Position numbers and translations under genes: made by a program. This document shows positions 1 through 8,230 of a stretch of 64,000 nt of DNA, piece by piece. The notes beneath the pieces were generated by a model, which was given only the letters and a program-made list of their open reading frames with translations, did not search any database and had not been told where the DNA came from. Source of the DNA: Alphaproteobacteria bacterium HGW-Alphaproteobacteria-1 (GTDB taxonomy: Bacteria; Pseudomonadota; Alphaproteobacteria; Rhodobacterales; Rhodobacteraceae); assembly GCA_002842985.1 (NCBI GenBank), contig PHEQ01000011.1, positions 43,507 through 107,506 on the forward strand, read 5' to 3'. The stretch's first letter is position 1; each line of letters opens with the position of its first letter.

Positions 1-1
1 A

Positions 2-1666
2 ATGGCGCGCGTTGCAGACAGGGCCGGGATCCAGTTTCGACTTCTCAATCGTCGGAAGGGCCCCGCCGTTCAGGGTCCGCGCGCGCAGGCAGATCGCAAG
101 ATCTACCGTGAAGCGATGCAGGCAGAGCTGAGCGCAACGCCGAATCTGACGATCATCGAAGGCGAAGCCGCCGATTTCAGGGTCTTGGGCGAGCGCGTTC
201 AGGGTATCGTCCTCGCGGATGGCACAGAACTTGCCGCGCGGGCGGTGATTCTGACGACGGGAACCTTCTTGCGCGGCGTTATTCATATCGGAGATGTTTC
301 CCGCCCCGGTGGACGCATGGGTGATCCGCCAAGTATTCGCCTGGCGCAGCGAATCGACGGCTTCGATCTGCCGCTAGGCCGCCTCAAAACCGGTACGCCA
401 CCGCGCCTTGACGGGAGAAGCATCAATTGGGAGCGGCTGGAAAGCCAGCCACCGGATGAGCACCCGGTGATGTTCTCGTTCTTGTCTCGTGCGCCGTTTG
501 CGCGGCAGGTGTCTTGCGGAATCACGCATACCAACGAGCGTACGCATGAGATCATTCGTGCGAACCTTTCTCGTTCCGCCATGTATGGCGGTCACATAGC
601 GGGGATTGGTCCGCGCTATTGTCCATCCATCGAGGACAAGATCGTGCGATTTGCCGACAAGGCATCGCATCAGATTTTCCTCGAGCCGGAGAGCCTGTCT
701 GATTCCGTGATCTATCCGAACGGCATTTCGACTTCCTTGCCAGAGGATGCGCAGGAGGCCTATGTGCGGTCCATCGAAGGATTGGAGAGCGCCATTATCC
801 TTCAGCCAGGGTATGCGATCGAGTATGATTATGTCGATCCGCGTGCGCTTGACAGCAGCCTGGCAGTGGCTGCCGTTCCTGGTCTTTTTCTGGCGGGTCA
901 GATCAACGGGACCACTGGCTATGAGGAGGCGGCCGCTCAGGGTCTGGTGGCCGGTCTCAACGCGGCGTGTTACGCGCAAGGCAGGCCGCCGATACACTTC
1001 AGTCGCACCGAAAGTTATATCGGGGTGATGATCGACGATCTTACCACGCGCGGTGTCTCCGAGCCCTATCGCATGTTCACATCGCGGGCGGAGTTCCGGC
1101 TTTCGCTTCGGGCGGACAATGCCGATCAACGTCTTACGCCGTTGGGATTGACCGTTGGCTGCGTTGGCGAGGTTCGGCAGCGCGCATTCGAGGAGAAGAT
1201 GGATCGCCTCAACGCTGGCCGCAAGCTGTTGGAAGAAGGCACCTATACACCGCGGGATCTGGAGCGCGCGGGCATCGGGGTCAATCAGGACGGGGCCCGG
1301 CGCACCGGAATGGAAGTGCTCTCGTTTCCCGAAGTCGAGGCTGTCGATATGGTTACGATCAACCCGGCTTTGGCGGAAATCGACCCCGAGACGATGGCGC
1401 AACTCAAGCGTGATGCAACTTATGTCAATTATATCCTGCGGCAGGCGCGAGACGTGGAAATGCTGCGCCGGGATGAGGCTGTGGCGATCCCGTCGGATTT
1501 TGACTATGGCGGCATTGCCGGGCTGTCTAACGAGCTGAAGGCGAAGCTCATCGCGGCACGCCCCGATACACTTGCCCAGGCGTCGCGCATAGAAGGAATG
1601 ACCCCCGCGGCGCTGTCGCTTGTCCTGATTAAATTGCGGCACCCGGCACGGACGCGCAGCGCATGA
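2..1666 (+). CDS. mnmG: tRNA uridine-5-carboxymethylaminomethyl(34) synthesis protein MnmG, 5' partial
   Basis: FAD-dependent enzyme that with MnmE installs carboxymethylaminomethyl groups on U34 of certain tRNAs. The window opens inside the gene: 554 codons remain, and roughly 70 N-terminal residues with the FAD-binding GxGxxG are off the left edge, so the first visible ATG is internal. Visible family features are TTGTFL (~85-90), GTPPR (~131-135), the [12 protein letters not shown] block (~203-214) and the helical C-terminal region ending in VLIKLR. Its TGA overlaps the first ATG of rsmG, giving the classic mnmG-rsmG-parA-parB order found near bacterial origins. Identification is firm; only the 5' end is missing. 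Confidence 0.97.
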   Translation: MARVADRAGIQFRLLNRRKGPAVQGPRAQADRKIYREAMQAELSATPNLTIIEGEAADFRVLGERVQGIVLADGTELAARAVILTTGTFLRGVIHIGDVSRPGGRMGDPPSIRLAQRIDGFDLPLGRLKTGTPPRLDGRSINWERLESQPPDEHPVMFSFLSRAPFARQVSCGITHTNERTHEIIRANLSRSAMYGGHIAGIGPRYCPSIEDKIVRFADKASHQIFLEPESLSDSVIYPNGISTSLPEDAQEAYVRSIEGLESAIILQPGYAIEYDYVDPRALDSSLAVAAVPGLFLAGQINGTTGYEEAAAQGLVAGLNAACYAQGRPPIHFSRTESYIGVMIDDLTTRGVSEPYRMFTSRAEFRLSLRADNADQRLTPLGLTVGCVGEVRQRAFEEKMDRLNAGRKLLEEGTYTPRDLERAGIGVNQDGARRTGMEVLSFPEVEAVDMVTINPALAEIDPETMAQLKRDATYVNYILRQARDVEMLRRDEAVAIPSDFDYGGIAGLSNELKAKLIAARPDTLAQASRIEGMTPAALSLVLIKLRHPARTRSA

Positions 1667-2265
1667 TGCTTGCGAATGTTTCACGTGAAACAGCCGGGCG
1701 GCTCGAGGTTTACCGCGCACTTCTCGAAAAGTGGAATCGTCGGATAAACCTTGTCTCGCGCGCCTCGCTGGTCGAGCACCCGACCCGTCACTTTGAAGAT
1801 TCGGCGCAACTCTATGATCTTGTGACGCATCCTGTCGATCATTGGGCAGACCTTGGCAGCGGCGGCGGATTTCCCGGCCTCATCATTGCGATCCTCGGGC
1901 AGGAGAGGGGCTCGCCTGCCCGTGTCACCCTTGTCGAGTCCGATGCCCGCAAATCCGCCTTTCTCAACACGGTGATACGGGAGACCGCGGTTAACGCTAC
2001 AGTGGTAACGGCAAGAATCGAGACGATCCCACCGCTTGATGCCGATGTCCTCTCGGCGCGCGCTCTGGCTGACCTGAGCACGCTTCTTGGTTTCGCCGCC
2101 CGGCACATGCGTCCGGATGGCCAGGCAGTTTTTCCCAAGGGCAGGACGTGGCAGGAAGAGCTGGCCGTCGCGCAAACGGCGTGGAAATTCTCTCACCGGG
2201 TTGTTAAAAGCAAGACTGAAACCGGCCCCGTTATCCTGCATGTCAGAGGTATTTCCCGTGTCTGA
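1663..2265 (+). CDS. rsmG: 16S rRNA (guanine(527)-N(7))-methyltransferase RsmG
   Basis: SAM-dependent methylation of G527 of 16S rRNA (formerly GidB). 200 residues, normal length. The SAM-binding loop [11 protein letters not shown] lies at ~62-72, preceded by the family segment [10 protein letters not shown] (~23-32) and by HFEDS (~43-47). Two adjacent in-frame ATGs exist (1663, 1666); the first overlaps the mnmG stop. Codons 5-10 (NVSRET) are spelled by a perfect parS palindrome, so the sequence carries a partition site as well as protein. The 3' end overlaps parA by 8 bases. Confidence 0.95.
   Translation: MMLANVSRETAGRLEVYRALLEKWNRRINLVSRASLVEHPTRHFEDSAQLYDLVTHPVDHWADLGSGGGFPGLIIAILGQERGSPARVTLVESDARKSAFLNTVIRETAVNATVVTARIETIPPLDADVLSARALADLSTLLGFAARHMRPDGQAVFPKGRTWQEELAVAQTAWKFSHRVVKSKTETGPVILHVRGISRV
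1677..1692. other. parS: parS centromere site inside the 5' end of rsmG
   Basis: The 16-bp sequence TGTTTCACGTGAAACA is a perfect palindrome and an exact match to the canonical parS site bound by chromosomal ParB. It lies about 0.6 kb before parA and 1.4 kb before parB. parS sites next to gidB/parAB are well established in Caulobacter and other bacteria; nucleation of ParB here and segregation by ParA is inferred from that. No second exact copy was noticed in the window. Confidence 0.95.
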
Positions 2266-3067
2266 TCCACTCCGCCTGACCAGTCCACGAATCATCGCGG
2301 TCGCCAATCAGAAAGGCGGCGTGGGCAAGACCACGACGACGATCAACCTGGGGGCCGCGCTCGCCGAAAGTGGTTCGCGTGTTCTTATTGTCGATCTCGA
2401 TCCGCAAGGAAATGCATCGACCGGTCTCGGCATAGAGGCGGACTCTCGCACCTACACCACCTACGATTTCCTCCTCGACGAAGCCCCGTTCGCCGACATC
2501 GTGCAACAGACGGCGCATGAGGGGCTTTTGATCATTCCAGCAACGGTTGATCTCTCCTCGGCGGATATCGAGCTTCTTGCCAATGAAAAGCGAAGCTTTC
2601 TTCTCCATGACGCGCTGCGTCAACCCGCGATGGACGGCCTTCTGCTCGATTACATTCTGATCGATTGTCCGCCCTCGCTCAATCTCCTGACGGTCAACGC
2701 GATGGTTGCGTCCCATTCGGTGCTGATCCCGCTCCAAAGCGAGTTTTTTGCGCTCGAAGGCCTGTCGCAGCTCATGCTTACCATTCGCGAGGTGCGCCAA
2801 TCCGCCAATCCCGATCTGCGTATCGAGGGAGTGCTGCTGACCATGGTTGATGCGCGCAACAATCTCTCGGCCCAGGTCGAGAATGACGCGCGCGAAAACC
2901 TTGGTGATCTCGTGTTTCAGACCCGAATCCCGCGCAATGTTCGGGTAAGCGAGGCGCCATCCTATGCCTTGCCGGTGCTGAATTATGACCCGGCGTCGAA
3001 GGGGGCGCAGGCCTATCGTGAGCTTGCCCGTGAAATCGTGCAGAAACACGCGCGCGCTGCGGCATAA
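2258..3067 (+). CDS. parA: Chromosome partitioning ATPase ParA
   Basis: Deviant Walker-A ATPase that moves ParB-parS complexes to segregate the origin. From GTG 2258 it is 269 residues. The Walker A motif KGGVGKTTT is at ~19-27 and DLDPQGN at ~46-52; DCPPSL further on is the usual Walker B region. GTG 2258 is chosen because AGAGG lies at 2245-2249, eight bases upstream, and because it gives the short N-terminus normal for the family; an ATG at 2240 is in frame but lacks a comparable ribosome site. The start overlaps the rsmG stop by 8 bases, suggesting translational coupling. parB follows after 16 bases. Confidence 0.95.
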   Translation: MSDPLRLTSPRIIAVANQKGGVGKTTTTINLGAALAESGSRVLIVDLDPQGNASTGLGIEADSRTYTTYDFLLDEAPFADIVQQTAHEGLLIIPATVDLSSADIELLANEKRSFLLHDALRQPAMDGLLLDYILIDCPPSLNLLTVNAMVASHSVLIPLQSEFFALEGLSQLMLTIREVRQSANPDLRIEGVLLTMVDARNNLSAQVENDARENLGDLVFQTRIPRNVRVSEAPSYALPVLNYDPASKGAQAYRELAREIVQKHARAAA

Positions 3068-3083
3068 ACAGGGAGTCGGGGCT

Positions 3084-3980
3084 ATGAGCATGAAAAGCAA
3101 GCAGGGGCGCGGCCTTGGGCGCGGTTTGTCGGCGTTGATGGCTGATGTCAAAGACAGCGCGCCCGCGCCCGACGCAGAGCGCCGGATGCCCGACATGATG
3201 GTGCCGGTGGAAAAGGTCCATCCGAATCCCGATCAGCCGCGCCGTCATTTCGATGTCGGAGCGCTGGAGGATCTGGCCCGTTCGATCACTGAAAAAGGCA
3301 TCATTCAGCCGCTCATCGTCCGTATCAGCCCGCGCGAGGCGGGATGCTACGAGATCGTCGCGGGGGAACGCCGCTGGCGTGCCGCACAGATGGCGCAACT
3401 TCATGAAATCCCTGTCCTTGTCCGTGATTTCACGGATACGGAGGTCTTGGAAGTTGCCATTATCGAGAACATCCAGCGCGCCGATCTCAACCCCGTCGAA
3501 GAGGCCGCCGGATATAGCCAGTTGATGACAAAATTCGGCCACACCCAGGAAAAACTGGCCGAAGTGCTGGGCAAGAGCCGCAGCCACATTGCCAACGCGG
3601 TGCGTCTGCTGAACCTGCCGGACGAGGTGCAGGGCTATCTCAGGGACGGCCGTCTCTCCGCCGGTCATGCGCGCGCCCTTATCACGGCGCCTGACGCGGT
3701 GGCGCTGGCGCGCAGCGTGATCCAGAAAGGGCTATCGGTGCGTCAGACCGAGAAGCTGGCCAAGGTGGTGCCGGGCGAACCGTCGGAAAAAGCAACGTCG
3801 ACTCCAGGAAGAAAGCCCGAAAAAGACGCCGATACCAAGGCGCTCGAAGCTGATCTTGCCGCTGCGCTCTCGATGAGCGTCAGCATTGACCACCTGCCGG
3901 GCAACGAGCATGGCGCGCTGACGATCCGCTATCAAACGCTTGACGATCTCGACCGGCTCATGGCGCTACTCAGCGCCTGA
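3084..3980 (+). CDS. parB: Chromosome partitioning protein ParB
   Basis: parS-binding CTPase that spreads around the centromere and stimulates ParA. 298 residues from ATG 3084, with GGGAG at 3071-3075. Features in order: the N-terminal ParA-interaction segment LGRGLSAL (~11-18), the ParB/Srx domain with GIIQPLIVR (~72-80) and the CTP-binding GERRWRA (~94-100), the helix-turn-helix around QEKLAEVLGKSRSHIAN, and a C-terminal dimerisation domain. A frame extending further upstream overlaps parA and is not needed. It ends tail to tail with hemW, two bases apart. Confidence 0.95.
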   Translation: MSMKSKQGRGLGRGLSALMADVKDSAPAPDAERRMPDMMVPVEKVHPNPDQPRRHFDVGALEDLARSITEKGIIQPLIVRISPREAGCYEIVAGERRWRAAQMAQLHEIPVLVRDFTDTEVLEVAIIENIQRADLNPVEEAAGYSQLMTKFGHTQEKLAEVLGKSRSHIANAVRLLNLPDEVQGYLRDGRLSAGHARALITAPDAVALARSVIQKGLSVRQTEKLAKVVPGEPSEKATSTPGRKPEKDADTKALEADLAAALSMSVSIDHLPGNEHGALTIRYQTLDDLDRLMALLSA

Positions 3981-3982
3981 GT

Positions 3983-5137
3983 TCAGGGTATCAGGTCAAA
4001 GATAACCGCATTGAGCACCGCGCGTCCGGCGTTTGTGGCACGGAGTCGGCCGTTCTCGACCCTGACCATACCGATCTCTGCCAGATGCCTCAGGGCGTGG
4101 GCATCAAGCGGGGCGCCTGACAGGCGCTCGAATCGGGTCATGTCGATCCCTTCGGAGAGGCGCATTCCCATCAGCAGGAACTCCGTCGCCTGCTCCTGTG
4201 CGGGGAGGCTCTCACGCAGCGAGTCCCCAGATCCGCACTCGGCGCGCGCAAGCCATTCTCCTGGCATCCGGTAGGCCTCGGTCGCATGGCGCACCCCGTC
4301 AATTGTCAGCCGTCCATGCGCGCCGGGGCCGATTCCCACATAATCACCATAGCGCCAGTAAATCAGGTTATGCCGCGATTCCGCACCCGATTTTGCATGA
4401 TTAGAGACTTCATAAGCGTGAAGGCCCGCTGTTTCGCAGATCTCTTGCGTTGCATGATACATATCTGCGGCCAAGCCCTCTTCGGGCAATCCATGAAGCT
4501 TGCCCGCAGCAAACCGATCACCAAAGGCGGTGCCGCCTTCTATGGTCAATTGATACAAGGAGAGGTGATCAATCGCCAGATCGAGCGCGCGATCGAGTTC
4601 CGCCTGCCAGTCTCCCAGCGACTGATCCTGTCGCGCATAAATCAGGTCGAAACTTGTTCTTTGAAAGTATTGCCGAGCGATTTCATACGCTTGAAGCGCC
4701 TCTGCCGCGGAATGAAGCCGTCCAAGCCGCTTCAAATCAGTGTCGTTGAGCGCCTGAACGCCAAGAGAGACGCGATTCACGCCAGCCTTGGCATATCCGG
4801 CGAAGCGCGTCGCCTCGACCGAGGTCGGATTGGCCTCAAGCGTGACCTCCAGATCGTTCGCCGACGGCCAGGCCGCGCGGGCCGCCGCGATGATCGCGGC
4901 GACCGTCTCGGGCGGCATTAGGCTTGGGGTGCCGCCACCAAAGAAGATCGAGTTGAGCACGCGATGTGGCACCAATTCCGCCTGACGCGCGATTTCACGC
5001 AGGAAGGCTGCGCGCCAGCGACCGTGATCCACCGACATTGAGACGTGACTGTTGAAGTCGCAATAGGGGCACTTTGCCTGGCAGAACGGCCAATGCACAT
5101 AAAGCCCAAAGCCCCCTTCCTGCCAGTCCTCAGCCAA
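3983..5137 (-). CDS. hemW: HemW-type radical SAM heme chaperone
   Basis: Radical SAM protein of the HemN/HemW group; HemW members bind heme and deliver it to respiratory enzymes rather than acting as coproporphyrinogen dehydrogenases. 384 residues. The cluster motif CxxxCxxC is C19/C23/C26. HNLIYW fits the HNxxYW signature that separates HemW from true HemN. The start is a TTG (5137) overlapping the rdgB stop by 8 bases; no better in-frame start precedes the conserved GLYVHWPFC. It is last in the rph-rdgB-hemW unit. A link to heme supply for the cbb3 oxidase elsewhere in this window is only inference. Confidence 0.9.
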   Translation of the reverse strand: MAEDWQEGGFGLYVHWPFCQAKCPYCDFNSHVSMSVDHGRWRAAFLREIARQAELVPHRVLNSIFFGGGTPSLMPPETVAAIIAAARAAWPSANDLEVTLEANPTSVEATRFAGYAKAGVNRVSLGVQALNDTDLKRLGRLHSAAEALQAYEIARQYFQRTSFDLIYARQDQSLGDWQAELDRALDLAIDHLSLYQLTIEGGTAFGDRFAAGKLHGLPEEGLAADMYHATQEICETAGLHAYEVSNHAKSGAESRHNLIYWRYGDYVGIGPGAHGRLTIDGVRHATEAYRMPGEWLARAECGSGDSLRESLPAQEQATEFLLMGMRLSEGIDMTRFERLSGAPLDAHALRHLAEIGMVRVENGRLRATNAGRAVLNAVIFDLIP

Positions 5138-5738
5138 AGCAACCTGCGACGAACTTGCGGAAGGCCTCGGCGCGGTGGCTGATCCGGTTCTTTTCCCAGC
5201 GGTCCATCTCGGCGAAGGTCACGTCATGGCCTTCGGGTTGGAAAATCGGATCATATCCATGACCCATTTCCCCGCGCATGGGCCAGACAAACCAGCCATG
5301 GATCGTGCCCTCGAAAACCTCGTCATGCCCATCAGGCCAGGCCAGCACCAAAGTGCAGCAAAATCGCGCTGTCCAAGGCTGTCGCGCCTTGCTTGCCACA
5401 AGCATGTCATGGGCCCGCGTCATCGCCATGGTAAAGTCTCGGTCAGTCTCTGTTTCGGCCCAATCCGCGGTATAAACGCCCGGCGCGCCGTCAAGCGCGT
5501 CGATCGCGATCCCGGAATCGTCCGCGAGGGCAGGCAAGCCCGTGGCCTGCGCCGCGGCGTGGGCCTTGATCCGGGCGTTTCCGACAAAGCTTGTCTCGGT
5601 CTCTTCCGGCTCGGGGAGGTTCTGTTCGGCCGCGCCGATCACCCGCACGCCATAAGGTTGAAGAAGATGCGCGATCTCCTCGAGCTTGCCCGCGTTATGG
5701 GTTGCGACCAGAAGCGTGTCGCCCGCGAATTTACGCAC
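5130..5738 (-). CDS. rdgB: Non-canonical purine NTP pyrophosphatase (XTP/dITP), RdgB/HAM1 family
   Basis: Removes xanthosine and inosine triphosphates from the nucleotide pool. 202 residues from GTG 5738. ATHNAGK near the N-terminus and LADDSGI in the middle are the substrate-binding signatures of the Ham1 family. The GTG is preceded by GAGG and overlaps the last 8 bases of rph; a longer upstream extension would lie inside rph and add residues absent from the family. The 3' end overlaps hemW by 8 bases. Confidence 0.94.
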   Translation of the reverse strand: MRKFAGDTLLVATHNAGKLEEIAHLLQPYGVRVIGAAEQNLPEPEETETSFVGNARIKAHAAAQATGLPALADDSGIAIDALDGAPGVYTADWAETETDRDFTMAMTRAHDMLVASKARQPWTARFCCTLVLAWPDGHDEVFEGTIHGWFVWPMRGEMGHGYDPIFQPEGHDVTFAEMDRWEKNRISHRAEAFRKFVAGCFG

Positions 5739-6447
5739 CGACCGCCTCGCGCTGTTTGGCGACCAACGCGCCCACGCCCGTTTCGGCAAGATCGAGCAGG
5801 GCGTTCATTTGATCCCGGCTATAGGTTGCGCCCTCGGCGCTCATCTGCACCTCGATAAGGCGACCGGTGCCGGTCATGATGAAATTGCCGTCGACGCCCG
5901 CCGCGCTGTCCTCGGGGTAATCGAGATCAAGCACCGGCTGGCCCGCGTAAATCCCGCAAGAGACTGCTGCCACCGGATCCACCATCGGATCGCTGATTAC
6001 GTCGCCCGCCTTCATGAGCTTGCCCACGGCCAACCGAAGCGCGACCCAGCCTCCGGTGATCGAGGCACAGCGCGTGCCGCCATCGGCCTGAATCACGTCG
6101 CAGTCCACGGTGATCTGCCGTTCGCCAAGCGCGACCCTGTCAACACCAGCGCGCAAAGCCCGACCGATCAGACGTTGAATTTCCACCGTGCGACCGCCCT
6201 GCTTGCCCAGGGCGGCCTCGCGTCGCATCCGGCTGTTGGTCGAGCGGGGCAGCATCCCGTATTCCGCCGTCACCCAGCCAAGGCCGCTGCCCTTGACAAA
6301 CGGTGGAACGCGGTCTTCGATTGTGGCGGTGCAAAGAACGTGGGTATCGCCCATCTTGATCAGGCACGAGCCCTCGGCATGTTTCAGAACGCCGGTTTCG
6401 ATTGAAACCGCCCGCATCTCGCTTAAATCCCGTCCCGAAGGTCGCAT
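5731..6447 (-). CDS. rph: Ribonuclease PH
   Basis: Phosphorolytic 3'-5' exoribonuclease that trims tRNA 3' ends. 238 residues, the usual length, opening with [11 protein letters not shown]. The conserved [12 protein letters not shown] segment is present. ATG 6447 is preceded by AAGGGGA on the minus strand. It heads the rph-rdgB-hemW unit and is divergent from hrcA across a 118-base gap. Confidence 0.96.
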   Translation of the reverse strand: MRPSGRDLSEMRAVSIETGVLKHAEGSCLIKMGDTHVLCTATIEDRVPPFVKGSGLGWVTAEYGMLPRSTNSRMRREAALGKQGGRTVEIQRLIGRALRAGVDRVALGERQITVDCDVIQADGGTRCASITGGWVALRLAVGKLMKAGDVISDPMVDPVAAVSCGIYAGQPVLDLDYPEDSAAGVDGNFIMTGTGRLIEVQMSAEGATYSRDQMNALLDLAETGVGALVAKQREAVGA

Positions 6448-6509
6448 CTTTGTCCCCTTGTGCTATCAGGGCGGGGATACATGGCGGCGGGCCCCGATGG
6501 CAACCCCGA

Positions 6510-6538
6510 TTGACCTTTGGCCAAACCCGTCTTTAATG
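6510..6538 (+). promoter_or_regulatory. Candidate promoter for hrcA-grpE
   Basis: TTGACC (6510-6515), a 17-base spacer and TTAATG (6533-6538; TTTAAT with 16 bases also fits) lie 28 bases before the hrcA ATG. The -35 is good and the -10 fair. No CIRCE inverted repeat (TTAGCACTC-N9-GAGTGCTAA) was seen in the rph/hrcA gap, so there is no sign of HrcA autoregulation here. Confidence 0.4.
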
Positions 6539-6565
6539 CTCGATTGACCAAGAGGAACCGTGTGA

Positions 6566-7636
6566 ATGTCCGACGCCAGCACGATTCTAGATCAGCTCAA
6601 TGACCGCTCGCGCGAGGTGTTTCGCCGCGTGGTCGAGGGATATCTCGCCACCGGCGAGCCGGTCGGGTCGCGCACGCTCACCCGCGACTTCAGCGAAAAG
6701 ATCAGCGCGGCGACGATTCGCAACGTGATGCAGGATCTCGAGTATCTCGGCCTGCTAGGTAGCCCGCATATCAGCGCTGGACGTGTGCCGACGCAGAGCG
6801 GCCTAAGGATGTTCGTTGACGGCTTGCTAGAGATCGGGGGTCTTGAGGATACCGACCGGGCGCTCATCGATGCGACCGTGGCCAGCAACTCCAGCGATGT
6901 GACCGGTTTGCTGGACCGGATCGGGTCCGCTCTGTCGGGCGTCACCCAGAGCGCCTCGCTTGTTCTTGCGCCGAAACACGAAGCCCCGATCAAGCATATC
7001 GAATTCGTAAGTCTGGGCCATGACCGCGCGCTGGTGGTGCTGGTCTTTGCCGATGGTCATGTCGAGAATCGCCTCTTTACCCCGCCTCCCGGCCAGACGC
7101 CAAGCTCCATGCGCGAGGCCGCGAATTTTCTCAATTCCCTGGTCGAGGGCAGGACGCTTTCGGATATGCAGCGCCGCATTGCGCAGGACATCACAGCGCG
7201 GCGTCAGGAGATCGATCAACTTGCCCATGCGCTTGTCGAGAGCGGGCTTGCCGTCTGGCAGGATGAAGGAGCCCGCCACGAGCGGCTGATCGTGCGGGGC
7301 CGTGCAAATCTCCTCGATAGCGGCGTGGACGAGGTGGACCTGGAGCGGATCCGCATCCTTTTCGATGATCTTGAGCGCAAGCGCGACATAGCCGAATTCC
7401 TCGAACGCGCCGACGAGGGCGACGGCGTGCGCATTTTTATCGGCTCGGAGAACAAACTTTTCTCACTTTCGGGTTCCTCTTTGGTTGTCTCTCCATATAT
7501 GAACGCAGACCGTAAGATCATTGGCGCGATCGGGGTTATCGGACCAACGCGCCTCAACTACGGGCGCATCGTGCCGATTGTGGATTACACGGCGCAGCTT
7601 GTGGGCAGGCTGATCTCCGACCGGAGTGAGAGGTAA
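6566..7636 (+). CDS. hrcA: Heat-inducible transcription repressor HrcA
   Basis: Repressor that in many bacteria binds CIRCE operators upstream of groESL and similar genes. 356 residues, normal length. The N-terminal winged helix covers ~1-75, including SAATIRNVMQDLEYLGLL; the rest is the GAF-like and dimerisation region ending near VGRLISDRSER. ATG 6566 has AGAGG at 6551-6555. grpE starts four bases after the stop, an operon order common in alphaproteobacteria. The operator itself is not in this window. Confidence 0.95.
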   Translation: MSDASTILDQLNDRSREVFRRVVEGYLATGEPVGSRTLTRDFSEKISAATIRNVMQDLEYLGLLGSPHISAGRVPTQSGLRMFVDGLLEIGGLEDTDRALIDATVASNSSDVTGLLDRIGSALSGVTQSASLVLAPKHEAPIKHIEFVSLGHDRALVVLVFADGHVENRLFTPPPGQTPSSMREAANFLNSLVEGRTLSDMQRRIAQDITARRQEIDQLAHALVESGLAVWQDEGARHERLIVRGRANLLDSGVDEVDLERIRILFDDLERKRDIAEFLERADEGDGVRIFIGSENKLFSLSGSSLVVSPYMNADRKIIGAIGVIGPTRLNYGRIVPIVDYTAQLVGRLISDRSER

Positions 7637-7639
7637 AAG

Positions 7640-8200
7640 ATGGCAGAGCCGAAAGAAGACAGCTTTCTTGACGATATCGAGGAGGCCGCCACCGAAGAAC
7701 AGGAGCTTGGCGAGGTTGATGTTCACGATCACGCGTCCGAGTTGGACGCGCTCAGGATCGAGCGCGACGCGTTTCAGGACCGATTCATGCGCGCGCTCGC
7801 AGATGCCGAGAATGCACGCAAGCGCTCGGAAAAGGATCGCCGCGAGGCCGAGCAATACGGCGGCTCGCGGCTTGCGCGCGACATGCTGCCGGTGCATGAC
7901 AGCCTCAAGCGCGCGCTTGAGACCATAACCGACGAACAGCGCGCCGCTTCTGCCGCGCTGGTAGAAGGGATCGAATTGACGCTGCGCGAGCTGGTCAACG
8001 TGTTTTCCAAGCACGGTATCACCGTGATCGACCCACAACCTGGCGACCGTTTCGATCCGCGCCATCACGAGGCCATGTTCGAAGCCCCCGTTCCCGGCAC
8101 CACTGCGGGTGAAATCATCCAGGTCTCGGCACAAGGCTTCATGCTGCATGACCGTATCCTGCGGCCGGCGCAGGTTGGCGTTTCGTCCAATCGAGAATAG
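7640..8200 (+). CDS. grpE: Nucleotide exchange factor GrpE
   Basis: Co-chaperone that releases ADP from DnaK. 186 residues: an acidic N-terminus, a long charged helix (about 30-110, with ERDAFQDRFMRALADAENARKR) used for dimerisation, then a beta domain ending in GFMLHDRILRPAQVGV, the standard C-terminal signature. The ribosome site lies in the end of hrcA and the start is three bases after its stop. dnaK is not adjacent in this window. Confidence 0.96.
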   Translation: MAEPKEDSFLDDIEEAATEEQELGEVDVHDHASELDALRIERDAFQDRFMRALADAENARKRSEKDRREAEQYGGSRLARDMLPVHDSLKRALETITDEQRAASAALVEGIELTLRELVNVFSKHGITVIDPQPGDRFDPRHHEAMFEAPVPGTTAGEIIQVSAQGFMLHDRILRPAQVGVSSNRE

Positions 8201-8208
8201 CGCGTCGG

Positions 8209-8230
8209 GGCGGGGCTATTCGGCCCCGTC
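8209..8230. terminator. Hairpin between convergent grpE and mutS
   Basis: CGGGGC (8211-8216), loop TATTCG, GCCCCG (8223-8228), with one more Watson-Crick and one wobble pair outside. It sits at the 3' ends of two converging genes and overlaps the last codons of mutS. There is no T-tract, so it may be an RNA-end stabiliser rather than an intrinsic terminator. Confidence 0.35.

Noticed and set aside
374..1720. A 448-codon minus-strand frame opposite mnmG
   Set aside because: Antisense to conserved MnmG; no ribosome site or motif.
6448..6565. A CIRCE operator before hrcA-grpE
   Set aside because: No TTAGCACTC/GAGTGCTAA pair is present in the gap.
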